Notes under the pieces: model-generated
Databases searched by the model: none
What the model was told of the DNA's origin: nothing
The model's input: the letters and a program-made list of their open reading frames with translations, nothing else
Assembly: GCA_036403035.1 (NCBI GenBank)
Contig: DASWRT010000279.1
Span: forward strand, 1 to 26,917
Length of the DNA stretch: 26,917 bases
Source: DASWRT01 sp036403035
GTDB lineage: Bacteria; Pseudomonadota; Alphaproteobacteria; ATCC43930; CGMCC-115725
Direction: 5' to 3'
In this document: positions 1 to 6,599 of the stretch, one piece after another
Layout of the letters: each line of letters opens with the position of its first letter
How positions within the stretch are numbered: the stretch's first letter is position 1
Position numbers and translations under genes: made by a program

Positions 1-200
1 TCGACGACGCCGCATGGACCGAGCTGCGCCGCGGTTGCCCGGGGCAGCTCGGCGACCATCAGATCGAGCTTGCGGTGGCGAAGCGCCTCCTCGCCGACGG
101 CCGGCTCTACGCCCAGGCGCTGCACCCGGCGCCGGCCGCGGTCGTCGCGCGGGCGCCGGGCGCGGCGGCTGCGGTGGCGCCTTCGGCTGCTGCGCCTTGA
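1..200 (+). CDS. C-terminal fragment of an unrecognised protein (5' end outside window)
   Basis: The third forward frame is open from the window edge to TGA at 198-200 and encodes about 65 residues. The first part has an ordinary soluble-protein composition (it includes GDHQIELAVAKRLLADGRLY). The last 25 or so residues are an Ala/Pro-rich tail, probably disordered. I do not recognise the family. The frame is preferred over the other two forward frames because its composition is balanced, whereas the others are Arg/Ser/Pro-rich shadows. Its stop codon lies inside the -35 box proposed for rpmG, so the two genes are closely packed but probably separate transcription units. The start is not in the window. 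Confidence 0.55.
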   Translation, partial: DDAAWTELRRGCPGQLGDHQIELAVAKRLLADGRLYAQALHPAPAAVVARAPGAAAAVAPSAAAP

Positions 201-224
201 CAGAAGGGGCGCGGGCGCTATGTT
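197..224 (+). promoter_or_regulatory. Candidate sigma-70-type promoter for rpmG
   Basis: A perfect -35 box TTGACA (197-202) is followed after 16 bases by TATGTT (219-224), a 4/6 match to the -10 consensus. Transcription would start near 231, about 34 bases before the rpmG ATG. The -35 overlaps the stop codon of the upstream gene. This is motif evidence only. Confidence 0.5.
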
Positions 225-254
225 CGGCGCTCCCTATCCAGCGCTTGCCGAACA
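221..254 (+). repeat. Inverted repeat just upstream of rpmG
   Basis: TGTTCGGC (221-228) is the exact reverse complement of GCCGAACA (247-254). A further inner pairing joins GCGCT with AGCGC. The hairpin ends 10 bases before the rpmG ATG and overlaps the proposed -10 box and transcription start. It could be a DNA-level operator or, in a longer transcript, a leader stem that limits access to the weak ribosome-binding site. Confidence 0.5.
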
Positions 255-264
255 GGTTGCCGTC

Positions 265-432
265 ATGGCGAAGACCAATACCGTCCTCATCAAGCTCGTC
301 AGCACCGCCGACACGGGCTTCTTTTACGTCACCAAGAAGAACCCGCGGACCAAGACCGAGAAGCTCGAGCTGAAGAAGTACGACCCGGTCGCGCGCAAGC
401 ACGTCGCGTTCCGCGAGGCCAAGATCAAGTAA
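265..432 (+). CDS. rpmG: 50S ribosomal protein L33
   Basis: This encodes a 55-residue basic protein beginning MAKTNTVLIKLVSTADTGFF and continuing with the YVTKKNPRTKTEKL-type core typical of bacterial L33. It is a structural protein of the large ribosomal subunit near the E site. The length is exactly the family norm. There are no cysteines, so this is the zinc-independent (C-minus) form rather than the four-cysteine form. The ATG at 265 is chosen because it gives the standard L33 N-terminus; the ribosome-binding site is weak. The gene has its own candidate promoter and is followed by two GC-rich hairpins. Its position beside pleD and divK is a familiar alphaproteobacterial arrangement. Confidence 0.97.
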   Translation: MAKTNTVLIKLVSTADTGFFYVTKKNPRTKTEKLELKKYDPVARKHVAFREAKIK

Positions 433-440
433 TCCGGCCG

Positions 441-461
441 CCGCCGCCGCAACGGCGGCGG
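441..461 (+). repeat. GC hairpin after rpmG
   Basis: CCGCCGCCG (441-449) pairs perfectly with CGGCGGCGG (453-461) around a 3-base loop, 9 bases after the rpmG stop. There is no T-run. It may act together with the terminator 15 bases downstream, or simply protect the 3' end of the mRNA. Confidence 0.4.
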
Positions 462-476
462 AGCAGGCGTCAACGA

Positions 477-507
477 CCGCCGGCGGGTCTGCCTGCCGGC
501 GGTTTTC
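477..507 (+). terminator. Rho-independent terminator of rpmG
   Basis: CCGCCGGC (477-484) pairs with GCCGGCGG (495-502), and the stem can extend inward through G-T and G-C pairs to a 4-base loop. It is followed directly by TTTTC. The position, 45 bases after the rpmG stop, fits a terminator for that gene. Confidence 0.7.
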
Positions 508-746
508 GTTTGCGGAGGGCGCCGCGGTTGCGCGTAGCGATTGATGCCGTCGGCCTCGGTCGTTGACCGATGCGCCGAGCGGCAACGCTGCCGCGCTTTG
601 CTATCGGGTTTGGAACGGACAGCCCGGCATCGCGCCGTGCTCCCCCGCCCAACCCTCCCCGCAAGGGGGGAGGGCTATGAAAACGTTCGGGTTTTCTCTT
701 TCCCGTTGCGGGGGGCGCGGTGGGGAAGCCGCGTTTGTACGACGGA
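508..746. other. Intergenic region between convergent rpmG and pleD, with one hairpin
   Basis: No credible gene lies here; the open frames are low-complexity shadows without a recognisable protein. The one structured element is CCCTCCCC (653-660) pairing with GGGGAGGG (667-674), a strong 8-bp stem about 80 bases past the pleD stop on the minus strand. It could terminate pleD transcription or be a short dispersed palindrome. The bases around 675-715 are richer in A and T than the surroundings, and nothing else is recognisable. Confidence 0.4.
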
Positions 747-2156
747 TCAGGATACGGCGGAGAGCCGGACCTCGGCGGCCGGCGCCACCGGCCAGGTGAC
801 GACGCGGTTGCGGCCGCGATGCTTCGCGGCATAGAGCGCCTCGTCGGCGCGCTTCAGGAGGGCGGCGGGCGTGTCGTCGCCTTCGAGCATCGTCGCGACG
901 CCGATGCTGACCGTCACGTCCAGCTCGCGGGCCGCGCTCGACACGGCGAAGGGCCGGTCGGCGATGGCGCGGCGGAGCCGCTCGGCGACGGCGAGCGCGA
1001 TGCCGATATTGGTCTCCGGCATCACCACCAGGAACTCCTCGCCGCCGTACCGGGCGACGAGGTCGAAGCTGCGCACGTCGCGCAAGGCGCGGGCGGCGAT
1101 CTCGCACAGCACCTCGTCGCCGACGGCGTGGCCGTTGTTGTCGTTGATCTGCTTGAAGCGGTCGATGTCGAACAGCAGCACCGCCGGCCCGGCGCCGGTC
1201 TCGCCGCCGCGCACCGCCAGTTGCTCCAGATGAGCCGACACGTAGCGCCGGTTGTAGAGGCCGGTCAGCGGATCGGTCAACGCGAGCGACAGGCTGCGCT
1301 GGTAGTTCTCCGCCAGCCGCTCCTGCAACCGCCGGCGGCGGATCTGCGTGCGTACCCGCGCGGTCAGCTCGTTGCGGTCGATCGGGCGGATCAGGTAGTC
1401 GTTCGCGCCGAGGTCCAGCCCCTTGGCGAGCCGCGGCAGCTCGGAATCGTCGGCGATCAGCAGGATCGGGATCTGGCGCGTCGGCTCGCTGGCGCGGAGA
1501 TGCGAGACGAGGCGCAACGGGTCGCCGCCGACGACCGACAGGCTCGCGATCAGCAGCTCGACCGAGCCGTCGATAGCAGCCTGCGCTTCGGCGCACGTCG
1601 TGGCGTGACGCAGCTCGCCGGTCATCGGCGCCAGCGTCTCGGCGATGCGCGCGGTGGCGAGGCGGCTGTCTTCCAGGAGGACGATGCGGGCGTCGCCGCG
1701 ATCCTCCAGCCGCCCGTCCTGTTCGCCGTCCAGCGATGCGAAGCGGCCGCACACCTCCTCGCGCAGGCGCCACTCTTCCATCATCCGCTTCAGGCGGACG
1801 AGCGATCGGACGCGGGCGAACAGGGCGATGTCGTTGACCGGCTTAGTCAGGAAGTCGTCGGCGCCGGCTTCGAGGCCGCGCAGCCGATCGGCGACGTCGG
1901 ACAGCGCCGTCACCATCACGACAGGGATATCGGCGGTCTTCGGATCGGCCTTCAGGCGCCGGCAGACCTCGAACCCGTCCATCTGCGGCATCATCACGTC
2001 GAGCAGCACGACGTCGGGCACGGCGCTCGACGCGATCTCCAGCGCCGCGGCGCCGTTCGACGCCGTCAATACATCGAAGTACTCGCTCGACAGCTTCGCT
2101 TCGAGCAGCTTGACGTTGACGTCGACATCGTCGACGACGAGGACCCGTCCCGACAT
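747..2156 (-). CDS. pleD: PleD-type response regulator diguanylate cyclase (REC-REC-GGDEF)
   Basis: This 469-residue protein should make cyclic di-GMP from two GTP when its first receiver is phosphorylated and it dimerises. Receiver 1 (about 4-120) has the acidic pair D9-D10, phospho-acceptor D53 in LLDVMMPQMDG, and K105. Receiver 2 (about 157-272) lacks the acceptor Asp (it reads LLIASLSV there) and so looks like an adaptor domain, as in Caulobacter PleD. The GGDEF domain (about 290-455) has the active GGEEF motif at 371-375 and the inhibitory-site motif RSFD (362-365), so product feedback is expected. The gene begins 4 bases after the divK stop, so the two are probably co-transcribed with divK first. 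In Caulobacter, PleD acts at the pole during the swarmer-to-stalked transition. Confidence 0.95.
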   Translation of the reverse strand: MSGRVLVVDDVDVNVKLLEAKLSSEYFDVLTASNGAAALEIASSAVPDVVLLDVMMPQMDGFEVCRRLKADPKTADIPVVMVTALSDVADRLRGLEAGADDFLTKPVNDIALFARVRSLVRLKRMMEEWRLREEVCGRFASLDGEQDGRLEDRGDARIVLLEDSRLATARIAETLAPMTGELRHATTCAEAQAAIDGSVELLIASLSVVGGDPLRLVSHLRASEPTRQIPILLIADDSELPRLAKGLDLGANDYLIRPIDRNELTARVRTQIRRRRLQERLAENYQRSLSLALTDPLTGLYNRRYVSAHLEQLAVRGGETGAGPAVLLFDIDRFKQINDNNGHAVGDEVLCEIAARALRDVRSFDLVARYGGEEFLVVMPETNIGIALAVAERLRRAIADRPFAVSSAARELDVTVSIGVATMLEGDDTPAALLKRADEALYAAKHRGRNRVVTWPVAPAAEVRLSAVS

Positions 2157-2160
2157 AAGG

Positions 2161-2559
2161 TCAGCTCAGGAAACGGCCGACGGTGTCGAGGAAATTGATC
2201 ACCGAGATCGGCTTCGCGATGTACGCCTCGCAGCCGCCCTCGCGGATCTTCTCCTCGTCGCCCTTCATCGCGAAGGCGGTGACCGCGATGATCGGGATCG
2301 AGCGCAACTCGTCATCCTCCTTGATCCACTTCGTGACCTCCAGCCCCGAGACCTCGGGCAGCTGAATGTCCATCAGGATCAGGTCGGGCCGATGCAGCCG
2401 GGCGAGCTTCAGCGCCTCCATCCCGTCCTTCGTCTGAAGGGTGCGGTAGCCCTTCCACTCAAGCAGATCCCTGAACAGCTTCATGTTCTGCTCGTTATCC
2501 TCGACGATGAGCACCGTCTTGGCCGCAGAGCCGTCCTCATGTGCGGGCGAGTTCAGCAT
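2161..2559 (-). CDS. divK: Single-domain response regulator DivK
   Basis: This 132-residue stand-alone receiver has no output domain. The acidic residues E20-D21, phospho-acceptor D64 (LILMDIQLPEVSGLEVTKW), the AFAMKGDEEKIREGG stretch and the C-terminal KPIS are near-identical to the Caulobacter DivK core as I recall it. DivK is a soluble phosphosignal carrier that modulates the CckA-ChpT-CtrA pathway and the kinases DivJ and PleC. About 13 extra residues precede the usual KTVLIVEDNE start. ATG 2559 is the only ATG available upstream; a GTG inside the first beta strand is the alternative and looks too far in. The gene is first in an operon with pleD and divergent from a membrane histidine kinase. 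Confidence 0.95.
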   Translation of the reverse strand: MLNSPAHEDGSAAKTVLIVEDNEQNMKLFRDLLEWKGYRTLQTKDGMEALKLARLHRPDLILMDIQLPEVSGLEVTKWIKEDDELRSIPIIAVTAFAMKGDEEKIREGGCEAYIAKPISVINFLDTVGRFLS

Positions 2560-2876
2560 TGTCGGATCAAACTGCGGTTGGGGTCTGAAGGACGCGAAGT
2601 GGCCACTGGCGTTAACCTCGGGCGGGATATGGACCGGTCGGTCCGCACCGTCCGACGATTGTCGGCTCTCAACCTTAATTTTTCGTAACTGCCGGCGATT
2701 TCGCGAAGTGCCTCGCGGAAAGGATCGCGCATTGGTTGCGTGGCCGCTTCGGCACTGCGGCGATCCTTTGAACCGGCAGGAGGCGCCGCTACCGGCAATC
2801 TTCGCGCGCCGTCGCGCCGATTTAGAGCCTCTCCCGGCAGGCTCTTAAGCTAAATTTAGCAAACTCCGCCCACAGG
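2560..2876. other. 317-bp divergent regulatory region between divK and the histidine kinase
   Basis: No gene is evident. Visible elements are a dyad GGACCG-gt-CGGTCC (2631-2644); an AT-rich patch with TTAATTTTTCGTAAC (2675-2689) that could hold a divK promoter element; a 7-bp hairpin AGAGCCT/AGGCTCT (2824-2845); and a palindrome overlapping a CtrA-like box next to the kinase start. GTTAAC at 2611-2616 could be a CtrA half-site. None of these assignments goes beyond motif resemblance. Confidence 0.4.
2845..2860. promoter_or_regulatory. Palindrome overlapping a CtrA-like box
   Basis: GCTAAATTTAGC (2849-2860) is a perfect 12-bp palindrome. The same stretch reads TTAA-N7-TTAG (2845-2859), one mismatch from the CtrA consensus TTAA-N7-TTAA known from Caulobacter. 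It ends 17 bases before the first possible kinase start, where a bound regulator could block or activate transcription. Confidence 0.35.
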
Positions 2877-4784
2877 ATGGCTTTCATCCGAAAGGGTGGA
2901 GGCATGGTGGTTGGGTCAGAGGACGGCGTCGGCGGGGTGACGCTCCGCTCACTCCTGCTCGCGCTCGTCGTGTTCGCCCTCCTGCCGGCCGCAATAGGGC
3001 TGGGCTGGAACGAGGTGGCGACACGGGCCGAGCGCGAGCGCGAGGTACGGGATACCGCATTGCGGCATGCCCGGCTCCTGGCCGGAACCCTGGACCGCAT
3101 CGTCGACGGCGGACGGCAGTTCGTCTCGTCGCTCGCCGAGATGATGGCGCTTCGGGCGCTCGATTCGGATGCCTGCAACGGCGCGCTCCGGCGGCTCGTC
3201 GACCGCTTCCCGCAATATGCCCAGCTCACCATCTCCGATACCGGCGGCACTATCGTCTGCTCGGGCCCGTCGGCAGGCCCGGTCATCTCGATCGCCGACC
3301 GTGCCTATTTCCGTACCGCCATCCGGAGCGGCGAGTTCGCCGTCGGCGATTATGCGATAGGACGGCTCTCCGGACAGAAGAGCCTGCATTTCGGCCATCC
3401 GCTCCGCGATGCCCATGACAACATCGTCGGCCTCGTCGGCGTCGGCGTAGGGTTGGATTGGCTTGCCTTCACGCTGGCCCAGCAGCCGCTCCCGCCGCAT
3501 GCGACGGCGACCGTCACCGACCGGAACGGCACCGTCCTCGTCCGACTGGCGCTGGACGGAGCAAAAAAGGTCGGGCAGGTGCTGGCGGAACAGCAACTCA
3601 AGCTGGCCTATGGCCCGGCAGCAGGCACGGCCGAGGCGACCGATACGGACGGCATTCTGCGCCTGCTCGGCTTCGTCCCCCTCGCCGAGAGTTCGGAGCA
3701 GGCCTTCTATGTCAGCGTCGGCATCGACGAGCATGCCGCGTTCGCCGAAATCGACGCGGTGTTCTGGCGCGATCTCGCGACCATCGGCGCCGTCCTGGCC
3801 GTGATCTGGGGAGCGGCCTGGCATCTCGCCGAGGTTTCGGTCCGCCGCCCGGTGCGCGTGCTCGCGGCCATCGCCGCGCGCTGGAGCGCCGGCAACTTCG
3901 GCGAACGCGCGCGCCTGAACCATACCGCGCTGGAGATCGGCGCCCTCGCCCAGACCTTCAACCGGATGGCCGAAGCGATCGGCGACCGCGAGCAGGCGCT
4001 GCGCGGCGCCAAGGAGGAAGCCGAAGCCGCGAGCCGCACCAAGACGCAGTTTCTCGCGAACATGAGCCACGAGCTGCGGACGCCGCTCAACGCGATCATC
4101 GGGTTCTCCGAGATCATCAGCAGGGAAACCTTCGGTCCGGTCCCGAGCAAATACGCCGAGTACGCCACGAGCATCCATGATGCCGGCCGCCATCTCCTCT
4201 CGACGATCAACGACATCCTCGACATCTCGAAGATCGAGGCGGCGCGGCTCGACCTTCGAGATGAGCCGGTCGATCTCCGGTCGGTCGCGCGGGCCTGCAC
4301 CGACCTCGTGCGCGGCAAGGCGGGAGACGCGTCGGTGACGGTCGAGATCGACGTCCCCGACGGGCTGGCGGTCCTGGGCGACGAGATCCGGCTGAAGCAG
4401 ATCGTGCTGAACCTGCTCTCGAACGCGGTGAAGTTCTCGCCCGCCGGCAGCCGGGTCCGGCTGAGCGCCGGCATAGAGCAGCCATCGGGAGAGGTCGCGA
4501 TCGCCGTGGCCGATACCGGCATCGGCATGGACGTGGCGGAGATCCGCGTGGCGCTCGAACCGTTCGGGCAGGTCGATTCCTCGCTCGCGCGCCGCTACGA
4601 GGGAACCGGCCTCGGCCTGCCGCTCGCCGCTCGGCTGACGGAGCTGCACGGCGGACATCTCGAAATCGAAAGCCGCAAGGGATACGGCACCACGGTCCGG
4701 GTGATCCTGCCGGCGAAGCGCGCCCTCGTTCAGGATGCCGCGGCCGAGCAGCCGCCGCCGCTTGCAGCGGTAGCGCGTTTCTGA
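2877..4784 (+). CDS. Membrane sensor histidine kinase (Cache-HAMP-HisKA-HATPase), PdhS/PleC/DivJ-like
   Basis: This is 635 residues from the first ATG. TM1 is at about 22-43, followed by an extracytoplasmic double-Cache-like sensor (about 50-295, with DRAYFRTAIRSGEFAVGDY), TM2 at about 298-318, HAMP (about 320-372), a short coiled linker, HisKA with H398 in NMSHELRTPLNAIIGFSE, and HATPase with the N box (NLLSNAVKF, 512-520), G1 box (DTGIGM, 546-551) and G2 box (EGTGLGL, 575-581). The H-box and the downstream FGP..KYAEYA..IHDAGRHLL region resemble the alphaproteobacterial kinases that act on DivK and PleD. There is no receiver domain and no cognate regulator downstream. The start is uncertain: ATG 2904 and GTG 2907 lie just after GGAGG (2898-2902), and GTG 2907 has the better spacing. 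The ligand is unknown. Confidence 0.9.
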   Translation: MAFIRKGGGMVVGSEDGVGGVTLRSLLLALVVFALLPAAIGLGWNEVATRAEREREVRDTALRHARLLAGTLDRIVDGGRQFVSSLAEMMALRALDSDACNGALRRLVDRFPQYAQLTISDTGGTIVCSGPSAGPVISIADRAYFRTAIRSGEFAVGDYAIGRLSGQKSLHFGHPLRDAHDNIVGLVGVGVGLDWLAFTLAQQPLPPHATATVTDRNGTVLVRLALDGAKKVGQVLAEQQLKLAYGPAAGTAEATDTDGILRLLGFVPLAESSEQAFYVSVGIDEHAAFAEIDAVFWRDLATIGAVLAVIWGAAWHLAEVSVRRPVRVLAAIAARWSAGNFGERARLNHTALEIGALAQTFNRMAEAIGDREQALRGAKEEAEAASRTKTQFLANMSHELRTPLNAIIGFSEIISRETFGPVPSKYAEYATSIHDAGRHLLSTINDILDISKIEAARLDLRDEPVDLRSVARACTDLVRGKAGDASVTVEIDVPDGLAVLGDEIRLKQIVLNLLSNAVKFSPAGSRVRLSAGIEQPSGEVAIAVADTGIGMDVAEIRVALEPFGQVDSSLARRYEGTGLGLPLAARLTELHGGHLEIESRKGYGTTVRVILPAKRALVQDAAAEQPPPLAAVARF

Positions 4785-4847
4785 TCCGGGCGTCATCCGG
4801 TCGCCGGACAGTGTTCGACGTCGTGATATCTTGGCGCGGATGGGCGA

Positions 4848-4890
4848 GGGGAATTCCCCGTTTTCGATTGATCGATGAGGGAAAAATCCC
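4848..4890. promoter_or_regulatory. Paired operator-like dyads upstream of hicA
   Basis: GGGGAATTCCCC (4848-4859) is a perfect 12-bp palindrome. GGGA-aaaa-TCCC (4879-4890) is a second, similar dyad. Their centres (4853.5 and 4884.5) are 31 bases apart, about three helical turns, so both would face the same side of the DNA. The second ends 12 bases before the hicA ATG and would cover the translation or transcription start region. They fit autoregulation by the HicB helix-turn-helix domain. Confidence 0.5.
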
Positions 4891-4902
4891 CGATGATGCC
4901 AT

Positions 4903-5118
4903 ATGAACGGTGAGGAGTTCCTTCGGAAGATCAAAGCGCTCGGTCGCGAGCACGGCGTACCGGTCCGGTTCGACACAGAACAGGGCAAGGGCAGCCATGG
5001 CACGTTGTGGCATGGCGACCGACGGTGCACGCTGAAGGATCGGAAGAAGGAGATCGGCACCGGTCTGCTGGCAGCGATGCTGGCTCAATTGGGCCTCGCC
5101 AAACGAGACCTGAAATGA
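4903..5118 (+). CDS. hicA: HicA-family mRNA interferase toxin
   Basis: This 71-residue basic protein shows the small double-stranded-RNA-binding-like fold pattern of HicA/YcfA toxins. It begins MNGEEFLRKIKALGREHGV and has the catalytic-histidine motif GKGSHGTLWHG (H32), then a C-terminal helix ending LAAMLAQLGLAKRDL. HicA toxins cleave mRNA and tmRNA independently of the ribosome until bound by HicB. The length is normal and the catalytic His is present, so the toxin looks intact. hicB follows 30 bases downstream in the usual toxin-antitoxin order. No strong Shine-Dalgarno is visible; the proposed operator occupies the space where it would lie. Confidence 0.88.
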   Translation: MNGEEFLRKIKALGREHGVPVRFDTEQGKGSHGTLWHGDRRCTLKDRKKEIGTGLLAAMLAQLGLAKRDLK

Positions 5119-5148
5119 CGAGCCGGGCTTATATAGGAAAGACTACCG

Positions 5149-5595
5149 ATGGACGGGACGACGTTCGCCTACCCCGCGACGCTGGAGCTTGGCGAAGACG
5201 GCCGGCTCCTCGTGCAGTTCCTGGATCTCCCGGAGGCCCTGACCGACGGCGCGACCGAAGCCGAGGCGCTTGCGGAAGCCGCGGACTGCCTGTCCGAGGC
5301 CCTGGCCGCCCGCATCGCGAGCGCCGAGGAGATCCCGACTCCGTCCGCCCCAAGCTCCTGCCAACGTGTGGTCGCGCCCTCCCTGCGGATCGCGTTGAAG
5401 GCTGCGCTGCATCGGGTGCTGCGGGCACAGAAGGCCACGGCCGCGGACCTCGCCCGTGCGCTCGGCATCGACCACAAGGAGGCACGGCGCCTGCTCGATC
5501 CTAAGGAGCTTTCGAAGATCGATCGGCTTGAGGACGCGCTTGCCGCTTTTGGATATCGATCGATTGCGATGGTTGAGCCGGTTGAGGCGAAATAG
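5149..5595 (+). CDS. hicB: HicB-family antitoxin with C-terminal DNA-binding domain
   Basis: This encodes 148 residues. The N-terminal 50-60 residues (FAYPATLELGEDGRLLVQF, then DLPEALTDGATEAEALAEA) match the partial RNase H-like HicB fold that caps HicA. The C-terminal half (about 85-140, containing RAQKATAADLARALGI and LEDALAAFGY) is a helix-turn-helix of the XRE/Cro kind, which lets HicB-HicA complexes repress their own promoter. ATG 5149 has an upstream AGGAAAG at a workable distance. It pairs with hicA in a two-gene operon, and the twin dyads upstream of hicA are the likely binding site. It is followed after 35 bases by an unrelated sugar kinase on the same strand. Confidence 0.88.
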   Translation: MDGTTFAYPATLELGEDGRLLVQFLDLPEALTDGATEAEALAEAADCLSEALAARIASAEEIPTPSAPSSCQRVVAPSLRIALKAALHRVLRAQKATAADLARALGIDHKEARRLLDPKELSKIDRLEDALAAFGYRSIAMVEPVEAK

Positions 5596-5642
5596 CCGAG
5601 AGACGAAACTGCGGACGGTCGCGGATTGACGTGCAGACGACC

Positions 5643-6599
5643 ATGCGTGGAAACGCTGGGGTTCGCATCGGCATCGACCTCGGCGGGACGAAGATCGAGG
5701 GCGCGGCGCTGGCGGCGGACGGCGCGGTCCTGCTGCGCCGCCGCGTCGCGACGCCGGCCGGCGATTACGACGGCACGGTCGCGACGATAAGCGGCCTCGT
5801 CGCCGGCATCGAGAGCGTCCTCGACGCGCGCGGCACGGTCGGCGTCGCGATGCCCGGCGCGATCTCGCCGGCGACCGGCCTCGTCAAGAACGCGAACTCG
5901 ACCTGCCTGATCGGCAGGCGGCTCGACCGCGACCTCCAAGCGGCGCTGGAGCGGCCGGTGCGGCTCGCCAACGACGCCGATTGCCTGGCGCTGTCGGAAG
6001 CGACGGACGGCGCCGCGGCGGGCGCGCGTACCGCGTTCGGCGTGATCCTCGGCACCGGGGTCGGCGGCGGCATCGTGGTCGGCGGGCGGCTGCTGGCCGG
6101 ACCGAACGCGATCGCCGGGGAATGGGGGCACAACCCCCTGCCCTGGCCTTCCGACGACGAGCGGCCGGGACCGCACTGCTATTGCGGGCGCTCCGGCTGC
6201 ATCGAGACATTCCTGTCCGGTCCTGGCCTTGCACGCGACCACCATGCCGCGACCGGCTTGCGCTTGGACGCCGTCACCATCGCCGCACGGGCGGACGACG
6301 GCGAACCGGAATGCACCGCGACGCTGGCGCGGTACGAGGACCGCCTCGCGCGCGGGCTGGCCGGCGTCGTCAACCTGCTCGATCCGGACATCATCGTGCT
6401 CGGCGGCGGGCTGTCGCAGGTCGGGCGGCTCTACGAGTCCGTGCCGCGGATCTGGGACCGCTACGTCTTCTCCGACACGGTCGCGACCCGCCTCGTCCCG
6501 CCGCGCCACGGCGATTCCAGCGGCGTCCGCGGCGCGGCGTGGCTGTGGCGCCCGGAAGAAGCGGCGACGGCTGCGGCGGCGGAGGGCCGGCGGCGATGA
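5643..6599 (+). CDS. ROK-family sugar kinase (fructokinase / N-acetylglucosamine kinase type)
   Basis: This is about 318 residues from ATG 5643 (a GTG at 5631 adds four). The N-terminal phosphate-binding loop GIDLGGTKIEGAAL, the AMPG and NANS segment, catalytic D in LANDADCLAL, the EWGHNPLPW motif and the zinc motif CYCGRSGCIE are all present, as is the C-terminal IIVLGGGLSQ ATP-binding segment. Such enzymes phosphorylate a hexose with ATP in the cytoplasm. The resemblance to E. coli Mak (fructokinase) is fair, but substrate cannot be assigned from sequence. The stop overlaps the dinB start as ATGA, implying translational coupling with a DNA polymerase, a functionally odd pairing. Neither start has a clear Shine-Dalgarno. 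Confidence 0.87.
   Translation: MRGNAGVRIGIDLGGTKIEGAALAADGAVLLRRRVATPAGDYDGTVATISGLVAGIESVLDARGTVGVAMPGAISPATGLVKNANSTCLIGRRLDRDLQAALERPVRLANDADCLALSEATDGAAAGARTAFGVILGTGVGGGIVVGGRLLAGPNAIAGEWGHNPLPWPSDDERPGPHCYCGRSGCIETFLSGPGLARDHHAATGLRLDAVTIAARADDGEPECTATLARYEDRLARGLAGVVNLLDPDIIVLGGGLSQVGRLYESVPRIWDRYVFSDTVATRLVPPRHGDSSGVRGAAWLWRPEEAATAAAAEGRRR

Noticed and set aside
720..2198. Long open frame on the plus strand, opposite pleD
   Set aside because: It is a high-GC antisense shadow: Arg/Asp/Gly/His-rich with no domain, while the minus-strand frame encodes a complete PleD.
2671..2690. TTAA-rich patch as a full CtrA box for divK
   Set aside because: TTAA is followed at the right spacing by TAAC, only 2 of 4 bases correct, so it is kept only as an AT-rich patch.
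4996..5012. TGGCACG in hicA as another sigma-54 promoter
   Set aside because: The -12 half is not TTGCW at the right spacing and the site lies within a coding region.
2949..5060. 703-codon open frame on the minus strand opposite the histidine kinase
   Set aside because: The translation is Arg/Asp/Gly-rich without motifs, and it would run through the hicA region and the operator dyads; the plus-strand kinase is intact.
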